Assembly: GCF_025642255.1 (NCBI RefSeq)
Contig: NZ_CP106759.1
Location: forward strand, 2,569,501-2,633,500
Origin: Stenotrophomonas maltophilia
GTDB lineage: Bacteria; Pseudomonadota; Gammaproteobacteria; Xanthomonadales; Xanthomonadaceae
Length of the DNA: 64,000 nt
Reading direction: 5' to 3'
Of the stretch, positions 8,912 to 16,728 are shown one piece after another. Under the pieces are notes generated by a model. That model searched no databases, was not told where the DNA came from, and saw only the letters and a list, made by a program, of their open reading frames with translations. How positions within the stretch are numbered: the stretch's first letter is position 1; each line of letters starts with the position of its first letter. The translations under genes were made by a program, and so were the position numbers.

Positions 8912-11020
8912 ATGTCCCTCTCGTCGTACCGCCCCACCCCGTCGCTGCTGTTTCTGGCCGTTTCCCTCGGCCTTTCCTCCACCGCCGCCGCGGCCCCGCA
9001 GGCCACTACCCTTGATGCCGTGCAGGTCACTGCGGCCGATGCCAGCGCCCAGGCCCGCGAGGCGCTGAAGCGCGTACCCGGCGCCAGCAACGTCATCGAC
9101 GTGGCCAAGGCCGACAGCCGACTGGCCAGCAGTGCCGATGTACTCGCCTTCCAGCCGGGCATCAGTGCGCAGTCGCCGGGCAACGAGGGCACCAAGGTGT
9201 CGATCCGCGGCTCAGGCATCAACCGTGGGCCGGGCGCGCATGCCTCGGGCATTGCCGTGTCCCTCGACGGCCTGCCGTTGACCGGCCCCGGCGGCACGCC
9301 CTACGAACTGCTGGAACCGCTGTGGCTGTCGCGGGTGGAGGTGCTGCGCGGCGCCAACGGCTTCGAGCGCGGCGCGCTGGCGCTGGGCGGTGCCATCGAC
9401 TATGTAAGCCGCAGCGGCCGTGATTCGGCCGGCATGCAGCTGCACTACGAAGCGGGCAGCCGTGGCTACCAGAAACGCGGCATCAGCTGGGGCGGTGTCA
9501 ACGGCGATCTCGATTACTTCCTGGCCTACACCGATACCGAGTTCGATGGTTATCAGCGCCATGCGCGCGGCGACGGCAAGGGCGCGATGGCCAACATCGG
9601 CTGGCAGATCACGCCCGACCTGCAGACGCGTTTCTTCGTTCGCTACCGCGAAACCAATCACGAAACGCCCGGTCGCTTGACCCGCGATCAGATCCGCAAC
9701 GATCCGCGAGCCGCGAACGCAGCCAACCTGGCCATCGATGCGCGCCGCCCGCAGCCGGGCAGTACCTGGGTCGGTAATGTCACCACGCTGCAGATCGACG
9801 AGGATTCTTCGCTGCAGGCCGGGCTGGTCTATCACACGTATCCGATGGACTTGAACGAGAGCCTGTACCGCCAGCAGCTGGACTACGCCAACCTCAACGC
9901 CACGCTGGACTACCACCACCGCCACCGGCTGTTCGGCCTGGACAGCCGAACCACGATCGGTCTGCGCGTCACCCACGATCTGGACGCCGATGTGCGCGAG
10001 TCGCTGCGCTTTGCCAGCAACGGCTATGCCGCCGGTACGCGCACGCGTGACTTCCGCCACCACGGCACCGACAGCACACTGCACGTCGGCAATACCCTCG
10101 CCTTCAATGACCGCCTGCGCATGCAGACCGGGCTGGCACTGATCAACACCCGCCGCGATGTGCAGGTGACCTGGCCGAGCAGCGGCGGCCGCCTGCGCGA
10201 CCACGACTGGGACTACGCACCGCGACTGGGCTTCACCTGGCAGCACAGCGCTCAGACACAGTGGTTCGGCAACCTCAGCCGCTCGGTGGAAGCGCCCCAC
10301 CCGTGGTCGATGATCTGGGGTTCCAACCAGTACTTCGGGCCGGGCAACGGCCCGTCCAGCGGCCGCCAGCGCGCGCCGGTACCGATGCAGAACCAGACCG
10401 CCACCACGCTGGAACTGGGTGCACGCGGCGATGCCGTGCTGGGCCGCTGGGAGCTGACCGGCTACTACGCGCACGTGAACCACGAGCTGCTTAGCGTGGA
10501 GTTGCAACCGGTGCCGAACCTGTTCATCGCAGAAAATAACGCCAGCCCCACCGTGCACCGTGGCATCGAAGCCGGTTTGGACAGCACGCTGTGGCAGGCC
10601 GCGCCGGGGCGCCTGTCGTTGCGCCAAGCGTACACCTTCAGTGATTTCCGTTACCGCCGCGACGCGCGCTTCGGCAGCAACCGCCTGCCGGGCCTGCCGC
10701 GCCACAGCTACCAGTCCGAGCTGCGCTTCGATCATGCCTCCGGCCTGTACGCCGCGCTGAACACCGAATACGCCTCGCGCATCGCGGTGGACTACGCCAA
10801 CAGCTACTGGGCCGACAGCCACGTGATCTTCGGCAGCCGCATCGGCTACGACGCACCCGGTGGCCGCTGGCAGGCGTGGGCGGAAATGCGCAACCTCGGC
10901 AACCGCCACTACGCGGCCACGGTCACGCCGGGCTACGACGACGCCGGCAAGGATGTCGCCCGCTCCACGCCTGGCGAAGGCCGGGGCATCTATGCAGGCG
11001 TGCGCTGGCGTTTCGATTGA
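8912..11020 (+). CDS. TonB-dependent outer-membrane receptor
   Basis: This 702-residue protein has a signal peptide ending near AAAAPQ and a possible TonB box in TLDAVQVTAA. The plug domain follows (VLAFQPGISAQSP, KVSIRGSGINRG, RVEVLRGANGFERGALALGG), and then a 22-strand-type barrel. The C-terminus ends in aromatic-rich YAGVRWRFD, as expected for BAM recognition. It would import a scarce ligand using TonB energy. The type resembles siderophore or metal receptors, but no FecR/sigma pair, Fur box or cluster partner indicates the substrate. It appears to be transcribed on its own after the SMAG hairpin. Confidence 0.93.
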   Translation: MSLSSYRPTPSLLFLAVSLGLSSTAAAAPQATTLDAVQVTAADASAQAREALKRVPGASNVIDVAKADSRLASSADVLAFQPGISAQSPGNEGTKVSIRGSGINRGPGAHASGIAVSLDGLPLTGPGGTPYELLEPLWLSRVEVLRGANGFERGALALGGAIDYVSRSGRDSAGMQLHYEAGSRGYQKRGISWGGVNGDLDYFLAYTDTEFDGYQRHARGDGKGAMANIGWQITPDLQTRFFVRYRETNHETPGRLTRDQIRNDPRAANAANLAIDARRPQPGSTWVGNVTTLQIDEDSSLQAGLVYHTYPMDLNESLYRQQLDYANLNATLDYHHRHRLFGLDSRTTIGLRVTHDLDADVRESLRFASNGYAAGTRTRDFRHHGTDSTLHVGNTLAFNDRLRMQTGLALINTRRDVQVTWPSSGGRLRDHDWDYAPRLGFTWQHSAQTQWFGNLSRSVEAPHPWSMIWGSNQYFGPGNGPSSGRQRAPVPMQNQTATTLELGARGDAVLGRWELTGYYAHVNHELLSVELQPVPNLFIAENNASPTVHRGIEAGLDSTLWQAAPGRLSLRQAYTFSDFRYRRDARFGSNRLPGLPRHSYQSELRFDHASGLYAALNTEYASRIAVDYANSYWADSHVIFGSRIGYDAPGGRWQAWAEMRNLGNRHYAATVTPGYDDAGKDVARSTPGEGRGIYAGVRWRFD

Positions 11021-11174
11021 TCGCCTCGGGCGGCGCCGGGTGTGATCCGGCGTCGTCGTTTCAGCCAGTTCGACGACGTACCCGGCAGCGTCCCACCGCG
11101 CGAACCATCGCTGGCGTGAGCTGCTGCGTGCGCTTGTGCTTGTCAGCGTGCGGGCGCCGAAACACCTGGCTGCG

Positions 11175-11555
11175 TCACTCCGGCCGCGTCTTGGTCACCG
11201 CTTCGATGCGATGGCCATCGGGGTCGACCACGAACGCCGCGTAGTAGAAGTCACCGTAATCGGGGCGCAGGCCGGGCGCACCGTTGTCAGCGCCCCCGTT
11301 GGCCACGGCGGCTGCGTGGAAGGCATCCACGGCCGCTGCCGAGTCCGCGGCAAACGCTACGTGGAAACCGGGACCCGGCGCTGCGGCGTCATCACGCAGC
11401 TTCAGGCACAGCGCATCCTCATCATCGACCACCCCATAACCGATCGCGGTCTCGTCCTCGAAGACCCGGCGAAACCCAAGCGTGGCGAGTGCGGCATCGT
11501 AAAAGCGGCCTGCGGCATCGAGGTCACGGACGCCGAGGGAGAGGTGGTGCAACAT
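11175..11555 (-). CDS. VOC-family (glyoxalase/bleomycin-resistance fold) protein
   Basis: This 126-residue single VOC domain starts LHHLSLGVRDLDAAGRFYDA and ends VVDPDGHRIEAVTK. Possible metal ligands are His near the N-terminus, His in GPGFHVAF and the Glu in RIEAV. It belongs to the small glyoxalase-like proteins whose substrates are mostly unknown. The ATG at 11555 is chosen because AAGGA lies upstream at normal spacing; an in-frame start at 11576 lacks this. It sits in the same direction as the TetR gene upstream, 44 bases away, so the two may be co-transcribed. Confidence 0.88.
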   Translation of the reverse strand: MLHHLSLGVRDLDAAGRFYDAALATLGFRRVFEDETAIGYGVVDDEDALCLKLRDDAAAPGPGFHVAFAADSAAAVDAFHAAAVANGGADNGAPGLRPDYGDFYYAAFVVDPDGHRIEAVTKTRPE

Positions 11556-11599
11556 GGGGACGTCCTTGCCGGGCACGCAGCAGCGCGTTCGCGTTGATT

Positions 11600-12181
11600 C
11601 TAGCGCGCAGGTGGCGCGACAGCCCTGAGCAGCTGCGCGGCGACCTGGTCAAACGGAGCGATATCCTGCAGCGCGCGGCACATCGCCACCGCGCCTTCCA
11701 CGCTGGCAATCACCAGGCTGGCCAGCTCACCCGCAGCGGCTGGCGCATGTCCTTCGGCGACGAGCGCCCTGGCGAGATGATCGTGCCAGCGCGCGAACAC
11801 CTCGGCAGCTGCTGCGCGGGGTTGGCTCGGCACCGCGTCCATCGGCTCCTCAACGGCAGCGGCCAGCACCGGGCAACCCGCGCGGAACCCGGAGCGCAGC
11901 AGGCGCTCGCGCCACATCGCCAGAAACTGCTGCAGGCCCTGCACTGCGCCGCCGTTCAGCAGCGCCACCAGCAGCGCTTCCACCTTGTCGCCGGCCATAA
12001 GCGTGGCTCGCGCCAGCAGCTCCTGCTTGCCGCCGGGAAAGTGATGGTAGGTGGAACCCAGCGGCGCGTCGGCCAGCTTGGTCACTTCACGGATGCTGGT
12101 TGCATTCAGCCCGACCCGAGCCAGCATCTGCGCGGCGGCATCGATCACGCGCTGGGGAGCGTCGGACGTTCGCGGACTCAT
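11600..12181 (-). CDS. TetR/AcrR-family transcriptional regulator
   Basis: The 193-residue protein has a TetR N-terminal helix-turn-helix (RVIDAAAQMLARVGLNATSI, then TKLADAPLGSTYHHFPGGKQELL). The C-terminal ligand domain resembles the YxaF/LmrA type, with a RSGFRAGCPVLAAAVE segment. It diverges from the thioesterase gene at 12250, with a dyad between them at 12208-12233. It therefore probably represses itself and that gene, and perhaps the downstream VOC gene. The inducer is unknown. Confidence 0.92.
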   Translation of the reverse strand: MSPRTSDAPQRVIDAAAQMLARVGLNATSIREVTKLADAPLGSTYHHFPGGKQELLARATLMAGDKVEALLVALLNGGAVQGLQQFLAMWRERLLRSGFRAGCPVLAAAVEEPMDAVPSQPRAAAAEVFARWHDHLARALVAEGHAPAAAGELASLVIASVEGAVAMCRALQDIAPFDQVAAQLLRAVAPPAR

Positions 12182-12207
12182 GGCTGCGCCTTGCTAAGAC
12201 AGTCGCC

Positions 12208-12233
12208 ATAGACTAGCGTACCGTCGATTCTAT
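12208..12233. promoter_or_regulatory. Candidate TetR operator between divergent genes
   Basis: An imperfect 26-base dyad has outer arms ATAGA/TCTAT that match perfectly, and more pairs further in (T12214-A12227, G12216-C12225). It abuts a possible -10 box TATAAC (12231-12236) for the thioesterase gene. A regulator bound here would occlude that promoter. This is inference. Confidence 0.5.
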
Positions 12234-12249
12234 AACACTCGTAATAATC

Positions 12250-12795
12250 ATGAATCTCTGGTTCCGCCTGCTCCATCTGCTGCTGTGCAGTCTGTTCCGG
12301 CCCAGGCTGGAGGCGCCTTTCGGCGTGTCGCGGCTGCAGTTCCGGGTGCTGCCCAACGATCTGGACAGCAACCTGCACATGACCAACGGCCGCTACTGGA
12401 ACATCTTCGATCTGGGCCGGTTGGACCTGATCCTGCGCATGGGCCTGGGCAAGGTGGCGCTGCGCGAGAAATGGGCGCCGATCGTCGGCGCCGGCACCAT
12501 CCAGTTCCGCCGCGAGCTCCGGCCATTCCAGCGCTTCACCCTGGAAACACGCCTGGCCGGCTGGGTCGGCACGCGCGTGATCATGGAGCAGCGCGTGCTG
12601 GTCGGCGACGGCCAGAAGATCGCCACGCGCGCCCTGCTGGTCACCGGCATCTATGATCGCCGCGCGCGCGCATTCGTGGGCATGCAGCAGATGATGGACG
12701 CCATCGGTTCGCCGCTGCCGCCCTCCCCCGCACTCAGCGCCGCCGCCGAAGCTCTGCTGGCTGCCGACGCTGCGCTGAAGCGCGACGACGACTGA
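12250..12795 (+). CDS. Hotdog-fold thioesterase-like protein
   Basis: This 181-residue protein matches the 4HBT_2/THEM6-like hotdog family. The segment VLPNDLDSNLHMTNGRYWN holds the usual D-x-N-x-H-x-N catalytic region. A hydrophobic N-terminus (LWFRLLHLLLCSLF) may anchor it to the membrane. Such proteins cleave acyl-CoA or acyl-ACP thioesters. It is divergent from the TetR regulator and probably controlled by it. No ribosome site is evident before the ATG; with the -10 at 12231 the leader would be only about seven bases. Confidence 0.85.
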   Translation: MNLWFRLLHLLLCSLFRPRLEAPFGVSRLQFRVLPNDLDSNLHMTNGRYWNIFDLGRLDLILRMGLGKVALREKWAPIVGAGTIQFRRELRPFQRFTLETRLAGWVGTRVIMEQRVLVGDGQKIATRALLVTGIYDRRARAFVGMQQMMDAIGSPLPPSPALSAAAEALLAADAALKRDDD

Positions 12796-12840
12796 GTTCC
12801 CACCAGCACAGCCCGACCTGCGGCATGGTCCTGCCGACCA

Positions 12841-13632
12841 TCACCGGGCGGCGCGCCTCGCCAGTGCCTGGTTGATCGCAGCCTCGGCCAGCGGTGCCAT
12901 CACCGCGTAGCCTTTCGTGGTGGGATGCACGCCGTCGCCGGCCAGGTCGGCATCCAGACCGCCCTGCGCGTTGGCCAACGGCGTGTGGTAGTCCAGGTAG
13001 ACCAGCTGTTGTTCGTCGGCATGGCGTTTCAGTGCACGGTTCAATGCACGCACCTTCGCGGCGGGCTCGATACCAGGCATCCAGGGGTACTCGCTGACCG
13101 GCAGCACCGAGGCCAGCACCACGCTGATGCCCTGCGCTTTCGCCAGCGCCACCATCGCCTGCACGTTGTCTTCGATCATCGCCTGCGTGGCCTGGCCGGT
13201 ATTGCCGGCGATATCGTTGGTGCCGGCCAGGATCACCACCACCTGGGGATGCAGCGCAAGCACATCCTGCGGGAAGCGAACCAGCATCTGCGCCGTGGTC
13301 TGGCCACCGATACCACGATTGAGATACCCCTTGCCGGGGAAGAAGGCGGCGCTGCCCTCAGCCCCCCAGCCTTCGGTGATCGAGTCGCCGTAGAACACCA
13401 CGCGTGGCTGTCCGGGCCGGGCAGCAGGCAGGGCTGCGTTGGCTTCACGATAGCGCTGCAGCTGTGGCCAATCCGCCAGACGCTGCTGCATGAAACGGAC
13501 TTCGTCCGGCCGCAGCTGCTCCACTGGCCGTGTCAGCAGCGGGTTGATGGCGGGTGCCTCGGCCGCGTTCACGCCGCCGGTCATCGCCAATGCCAGCGCG
13601 ATGGCGCCGGCCGTCAAAGCAGGAATGCGCAT
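12841..13632 (-). CDS. Exported SGNH/GDSL-family hydrolase
   Basis: The 263-residue protein has a signal peptide (RIPALTAGAIALALAMTGGVNAAE) and all four SGNH blocks. Block I is YGDSITEGWG (nucleophile Ser), block II NRGIGGQTT (Gly), block III LAGTNDIAG (Asn) and block V GDGVHPTTKGY (Asp and His). It should be a periplasmic or secreted esterase or acylhydrolase. It resembles sialate or carbohydrate acetyl-esterases in layout, but the substrate is not known. The ATG at 13632 has GGGAG eight bases upstream. The gene follows the HExxH gene by 30 bases and is likely in one operon with it. Confidence 0.9.
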   Translation of the reverse strand: MRIPALTAGAIALALAMTGGVNAAEAPAINPLLTRPVEQLRPDEVRFMQQRLADWPQLQRYREANAALPAARPGQPRVVFYGDSITEGWGAEGSAAFFPGKGYLNRGIGGQTTAQMLVRFPQDVLALHPQVVVILAGTNDIAGNTGQATQAMIEDNVQAMVALAKAQGISVVLASVLPVSEYPWMPGIEPAAKVRALNRALKRHADEQQLVYLDYHTPLANAQGGLDADLAGDGVHPTTKGYAVMAPLAEAAINQALARRAAR

Positions 13633-13662
13633 GCCGATCTCCCGTAGCGTTCTATTCCGCAC

Positions 13663-14625
13663 TCAGCGTGCCGCAGCGCGCGCGGCCACGCCAGTCACCT
13701 TCGCCGGCATCCACATGCCCGGCGTCCAGCCACTGGCCGCCAGGATCGCCTTCGGATCGTCCTGTTCGATCAGGGCGCGTACCGCTTCGCGCTTGTCCCT
13801 GGCCTGCAGGTAGTACGCCTTGGCGATGCGGTAGCCCACCCAGTAGCCCAGATCGTAGGGCGCGTCGGAACCGGGCGTGTAGTTGTACAGCCAGGGCGAC
13901 AGATCGGTACTGTCCAGGTCCAGCGCGAATGCACTTTCGATGTGCACTTCCCTGCCCCGCGTCCATGCCGCGTGGCGTCCGTTGCCGACGTTGCCGGAAA
14001 CCAGTTCGGTGATGAACTCGGCCACGCCTTCGGCCAGTGACAGGCGCAGCACCGTCGCACGCGGATCACCCTGCTCGAAATCGATCGCACCGGTCTGCTG
14101 GATGTGCACGTACTCGTGCGCGATCACATGCACGAAGCGGTCCTGCACATTGGGGTTCATGAAGTCAGCCGCGCAAAGGGCTTCCAGCCCGATCAGCACG
14201 CCTCCCGGATGGGTCAGCCCGACCGGGCGGCCGCGCCCGACCATGATCGCGACCGGTGGAAACCTCGCCTGCGGATAGATCGCCTGCAGATTGGCAAACA
14301 CCTGCACCAGCCGCTGGCGTACCGCAGGCAGTTCATCCAGGCAGGTCCGGCCGTTGGCGTACATCGCAGGGTCGCGACGCATGGCGTCGGCGATGCGCTC
14401 GGCGGTGACCCGTCGCCGGCTCGCGAACTCGCCCAGGCTGGGCGTCCCTTCGGCCAGGTACTGCGCCAACTGGGCGACGCTGGGCTGGCCATCGGTTGTG
14501 TCGTAAAGGGCATAGAAGCGGCTGGCGTCGGAAATCAGGATCTCGGGCCCGGGCGCTGCACCATGGGCCACGCCGGCCGTCCCGGCCAGCGCCAGGGCAA
14601 GCAGGCCACGCAGGGAAACGAACAT
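13663..14625 (-). CDS. Exported putative zinc metallopeptidase (HExxH)
   Basis: This 320-residue protein has a signal peptide (FVSLRGLLALALAGTAGVAHG). A zincin motif lies in HVIAHEYVHIQQ, with a plausible downstream Glu in LSLAEGVAEFITELV, as in gluzincin and DUF2268-like putative peptidases. The ATG at 14625 is supported by AAGGA upstream. It is probably co-transcribed with the SGNH hydrolase, suggesting that both act on envelope or extracellular material. Proteolytic activity is inferred from the motif only. Confidence 0.8.
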   Translation of the reverse strand: MFVSLRGLLALALAGTAGVAHGAAPGPEILISDASRFYALYDTTDGQPSVAQLAQYLAEGTPSLGEFASRRRVTAERIADAMRRDPAMYANGRTCLDELPAVRQRLVQVFANLQAIYPQARFPPVAIMVGRGRPVGLTHPGGVLIGLEALCAADFMNPNVQDRFVHVIAHEYVHIQQTGAIDFEQGDPRATVLRLSLAEGVAEFITELVSGNVGNGRHAAWTRGREVHIESAFALDLDSTDLSPWLYNYTPGSDAPYDLGYWVGYRIAKAYYLQARDKREAVRALIEQDDPKAILAASGWTPGMWMPAKVTGVAARAAAR

Positions 14626-14745
14626 CGATCCGTCCTTGGTGGAGACAATGCGAGGCAGGCAATCTATCACTGCGCCCCCTTCGCCGCAGCAGGCGGGTGC
14701 GGCCGTTACGCCCCTGTGCCAGACTCACCTCGGCATCTGCCATGG

Positions 14746-15747
14746 ATGATGGCGCACCGCACGATGATGATCGTTCCCGCGTACTGGGCCGAAGCCCGCC
14801 TGCAGGCCCGTTTCCGCGGCCGGCCGGTGGTCGTGCGTCGCTTCGGATGGTCCGACACAAGCCCGGCCGACGCTCAGGCACACGCCGAGCGCCGGGCCAA
14901 CGAAGCGCTCAATGCCATCCTCGCCGGGCAGGCACTGCCGCGCCGCGAGGTCCGCAGCAACTACGGCGTGGAAGGCGTGCCGATCCGCGAGCAGATCGTG
15001 CAGCGCGATGGCGGCGTGGTGATCACCCGCAACAGCTACGGTGCTCTGTGCCTGAACACTCCGGACGTCCTGTTCGCCGACATTGACCACCCGCAACCAC
15101 CGGCAGGATGTGTGATGCCCGCCATCATCGCGGCGGCCCTGCTGCCCGCCGTTGCCCTCATCGGCACCCTGCTCTGGCACTGGCTGGTGGGGCTGGTACT
15201 GGGCGTGGCAGCCGTGGCTCTGGTGAATACCGCGATGCTGATGCAACGCAGGCGTCGCCTGGCCGCTGCCGGTGGCGCCGAGGGCGTGGCCCTGCAGCGG
15301 GTTGCGGACTTCAGCAGGCAGCACCCGGACTGGCATCTGCGCGCGTACCGGACGCCGGCCGGGCTGCGGATACTGGCCATGCATGCCACGTTCTCCCCCG
15401 GCGACGAGGCGCTGCAGGCGTTCTTCAACGCACTGGGCACCGACACGCTGTACGCGCGCATGTGCCGGCTGCAGCACTGCTTCCGGGCCCGGCTGACACC
15501 GAAACCATGGCGTGTCGGCCTGAAGTACCGCATCCGCCCGCCCGCCGCCGCGTGGTCGGCCGAGCAGGCCGACAATCCGGACCGACTGGCCTGGATTACG
15601 GAGTATGAAAGCAAGAGTGACGGCTTCGCTGCCTGCGCCTATCTGCGCAGCTTCGGCGACACCACCCGGGTACATGCCAGGGCCGAGCATGTGCGCGACC
15701 TGCATGATCGCCTTTCGCACGCGCAGGACCGCCTGCCACTGGCGTGA
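14746..15747 (+). CDS. Unrecognised membrane protein with two adjacent transmembrane helices
   Basis: The frame gives 333 residues from ATG 14746; in-frame ATGs at 14749 and 14764 are alternatives and none has a clear ribosome site. The N-terminal ~115 residues are soluble and charged (RRFGWSDTSPADAQAHAERRAN). Two hydrophobic segments follow at about residues 125-165. The C-terminal ~170 residues are again soluble, with WHLRAYRTPAGLRILAMHATF and YESKSDGFAACAYLRSFG. I do not recognise the family. Coding potential is supported by high third-position GC and a frame open without alternatives. It is convergent with the gene at 15871. Confidence 0.7.
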   Translation: MMAHRTMMIVPAYWAEARLQARFRGRPVVVRRFGWSDTSPADAQAHAERRANEALNAILAGQALPRREVRSNYGVEGVPIREQIVQRDGGVVITRNSYGALCLNTPDVLFADIDHPQPPAGCVMPAIIAAALLPAVALIGTLLWHWLVGLVLGVAAVALVNTAMLMQRRRRLAAAGGAEGVALQRVADFSRQHPDWHLRAYRTPAGLRILAMHATFSPGDEALQAFFNALGTDTLYARMCRLQHCFRARLTPKPWRVGLKYRIRPPAAAWSAEQADNPDRLAWITEYESKSDGFAACAYLRSFGDTTRVHARAEHVRDLHDRLSHAQDRLPLA

Positions 15748-15870
15748 GCGCGGATGCCCAGGCAGCGCTCTCCACGGACAACTTCCCTGCTGGGGCGCCT
15801 GTCCGGCCGCACCGCGATCGACCTGTCGCTGTCGAGTCTGCAACGTTGATCGCAGAGCATCCGTGGATGA

Positions 15871-16638
15871 TCAATCTGCGGTTTCCTTGCGCAGCGCCCC
15901 GCAACGCAGCGCCTCCTGGGCAATGTCGTCTCGTAATCTGTTCTGCAACCAGCTGATCCTGAAACGTTCGCGGCTGGGTTCCCCCGCAGGCAGCAGCGCC
16001 ATCAGTGCATCGCTCAACGCCGGACGCCACTGCTCCTGCGCGCCTGCCAGAACGTGCTGGTCGAAGTTCGTCGATGACACGCGCTTCCATGGCAGCATCA
16101 TCGCGTACTGGGATGTGGACACCAGCACGGTTTCCGGGCGGCCCGGACGGCTTACGACCACGGTCATGCTGGGATGGTCGTCAGTCCAGAGGCCGCGGAA
16201 ATGCGCTGCAACGCGCTCCTGCAGACCTTGCCCGGCCACCGCCCGGCGTGCCCAGGCCTGCTGCTGGGCGAACGAGCATCTGGCCGGCGGCGTGCTGCGC
16301 AGCTGTGGATCCAGCGTCAGCATGGTGGACCGGTCCAGCCGCGAAGCGATCAGATCCACCGTGGCGTCGCGGGTCAACGGCGCTGCCTGCAGCGCAGCCT
16401 CGAACGCTGACATCGCGCCGAACGGCAGCAGCTCCGGCACCCGCGGTTGCACGTCGGGCGGGTCAACCACCTGTACACGGGTGGTCACGCCGTAGGCATC
16501 GCGCCGGATGACCCAGCGCTCAGATACGGAACCCCAGCCAGACCAGTCGTACGTGACGTGCACGCTCATCGGCCGCTGGACCGCCATGGCCACAGGAGAA
16601 ACCAACAGCGGAGCGAGCGCCAACATCCATGCCTTCAT
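15871..16638 (-). CDS. Unrecognised exported protein
   Basis: The 255-residue product has a signal peptide (KAWMLALAPLLVSPVAMA, cut near residue 19). The mature part has no motif I recognise. Features visible are a VTYDWSGWGSVSERWVIRRD beta-like start, a single Cys in ARCSFAQQQ and another near the end in LRCGALRK. The ATG at 16638 has GGGGAAG upstream at good spacing. It stands alone on the minus strand, with a SMAG-like repeat and a hairpin upstream. Confidence 0.7.
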   Translation of the reverse strand: MKAWMLALAPLLVSPVAMAVQRPMSVHVTYDWSGWGSVSERWVIRRDAYGVTTRVQVVDPPDVQPRVPELLPFGAMSAFEAALQAAPLTRDATVDLIASRLDRSTMLTLDPQLRSTPPARCSFAQQQAWARRAVAGQGLQERVAAHFRGLWTDDHPSMTVVVSRPGRPETVLVSTSQYAMMLPWKRVSSTNFDQHVLAGAQEQWRPALSDALMALLPAGEPSRERFRISWLQNRLRDDIAQEALRCGALRKETAD

Positions 16639-16665
16639 GTGACTTCCCCGGCTCTGTACTACAGC

Positions 16666-16688
16666 AGCCGACCATGGCTCGGCTCCAC
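16666..16688 (-). repeat. SMAG-like palindrome (GTGG variant)
   Basis: On the minus strand it reads GTGGAGCCGAGCCATGGTCGGCT, matching the 8760 form of SMAG except for the GTGG head and one stem mismatch. It lies upstream of the exported-protein gene and downstream of the S9 peptidase gene. Confidence 0.65.
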
Positions 16689-16698
16689 AGGATGCAGG

Positions 16699-16722
16699 AA
16701 GGCCGCCCGAGGGCGGCCTTTC
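16699..16722 (-). terminator. Rho-independent terminator of the S9 peptidase gene
   Basis: On the minus strand the stem GGCCGCCC-TCG-GGGCGGCC is flanked by AAA and followed by TT, six bases after the peptidase stop. The T-run is short, so strength is uncertain. Confidence 0.65.
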
Positions 16723-16728
16723 CATTCC

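Noticed and set aside
11022..11060. Hairpin after the TonB receptor gene as a terminator
   Set aside because: GGCGCCGG and CCGGCGTC pair only partly and no T-run follows, so I did not list it as a feature.
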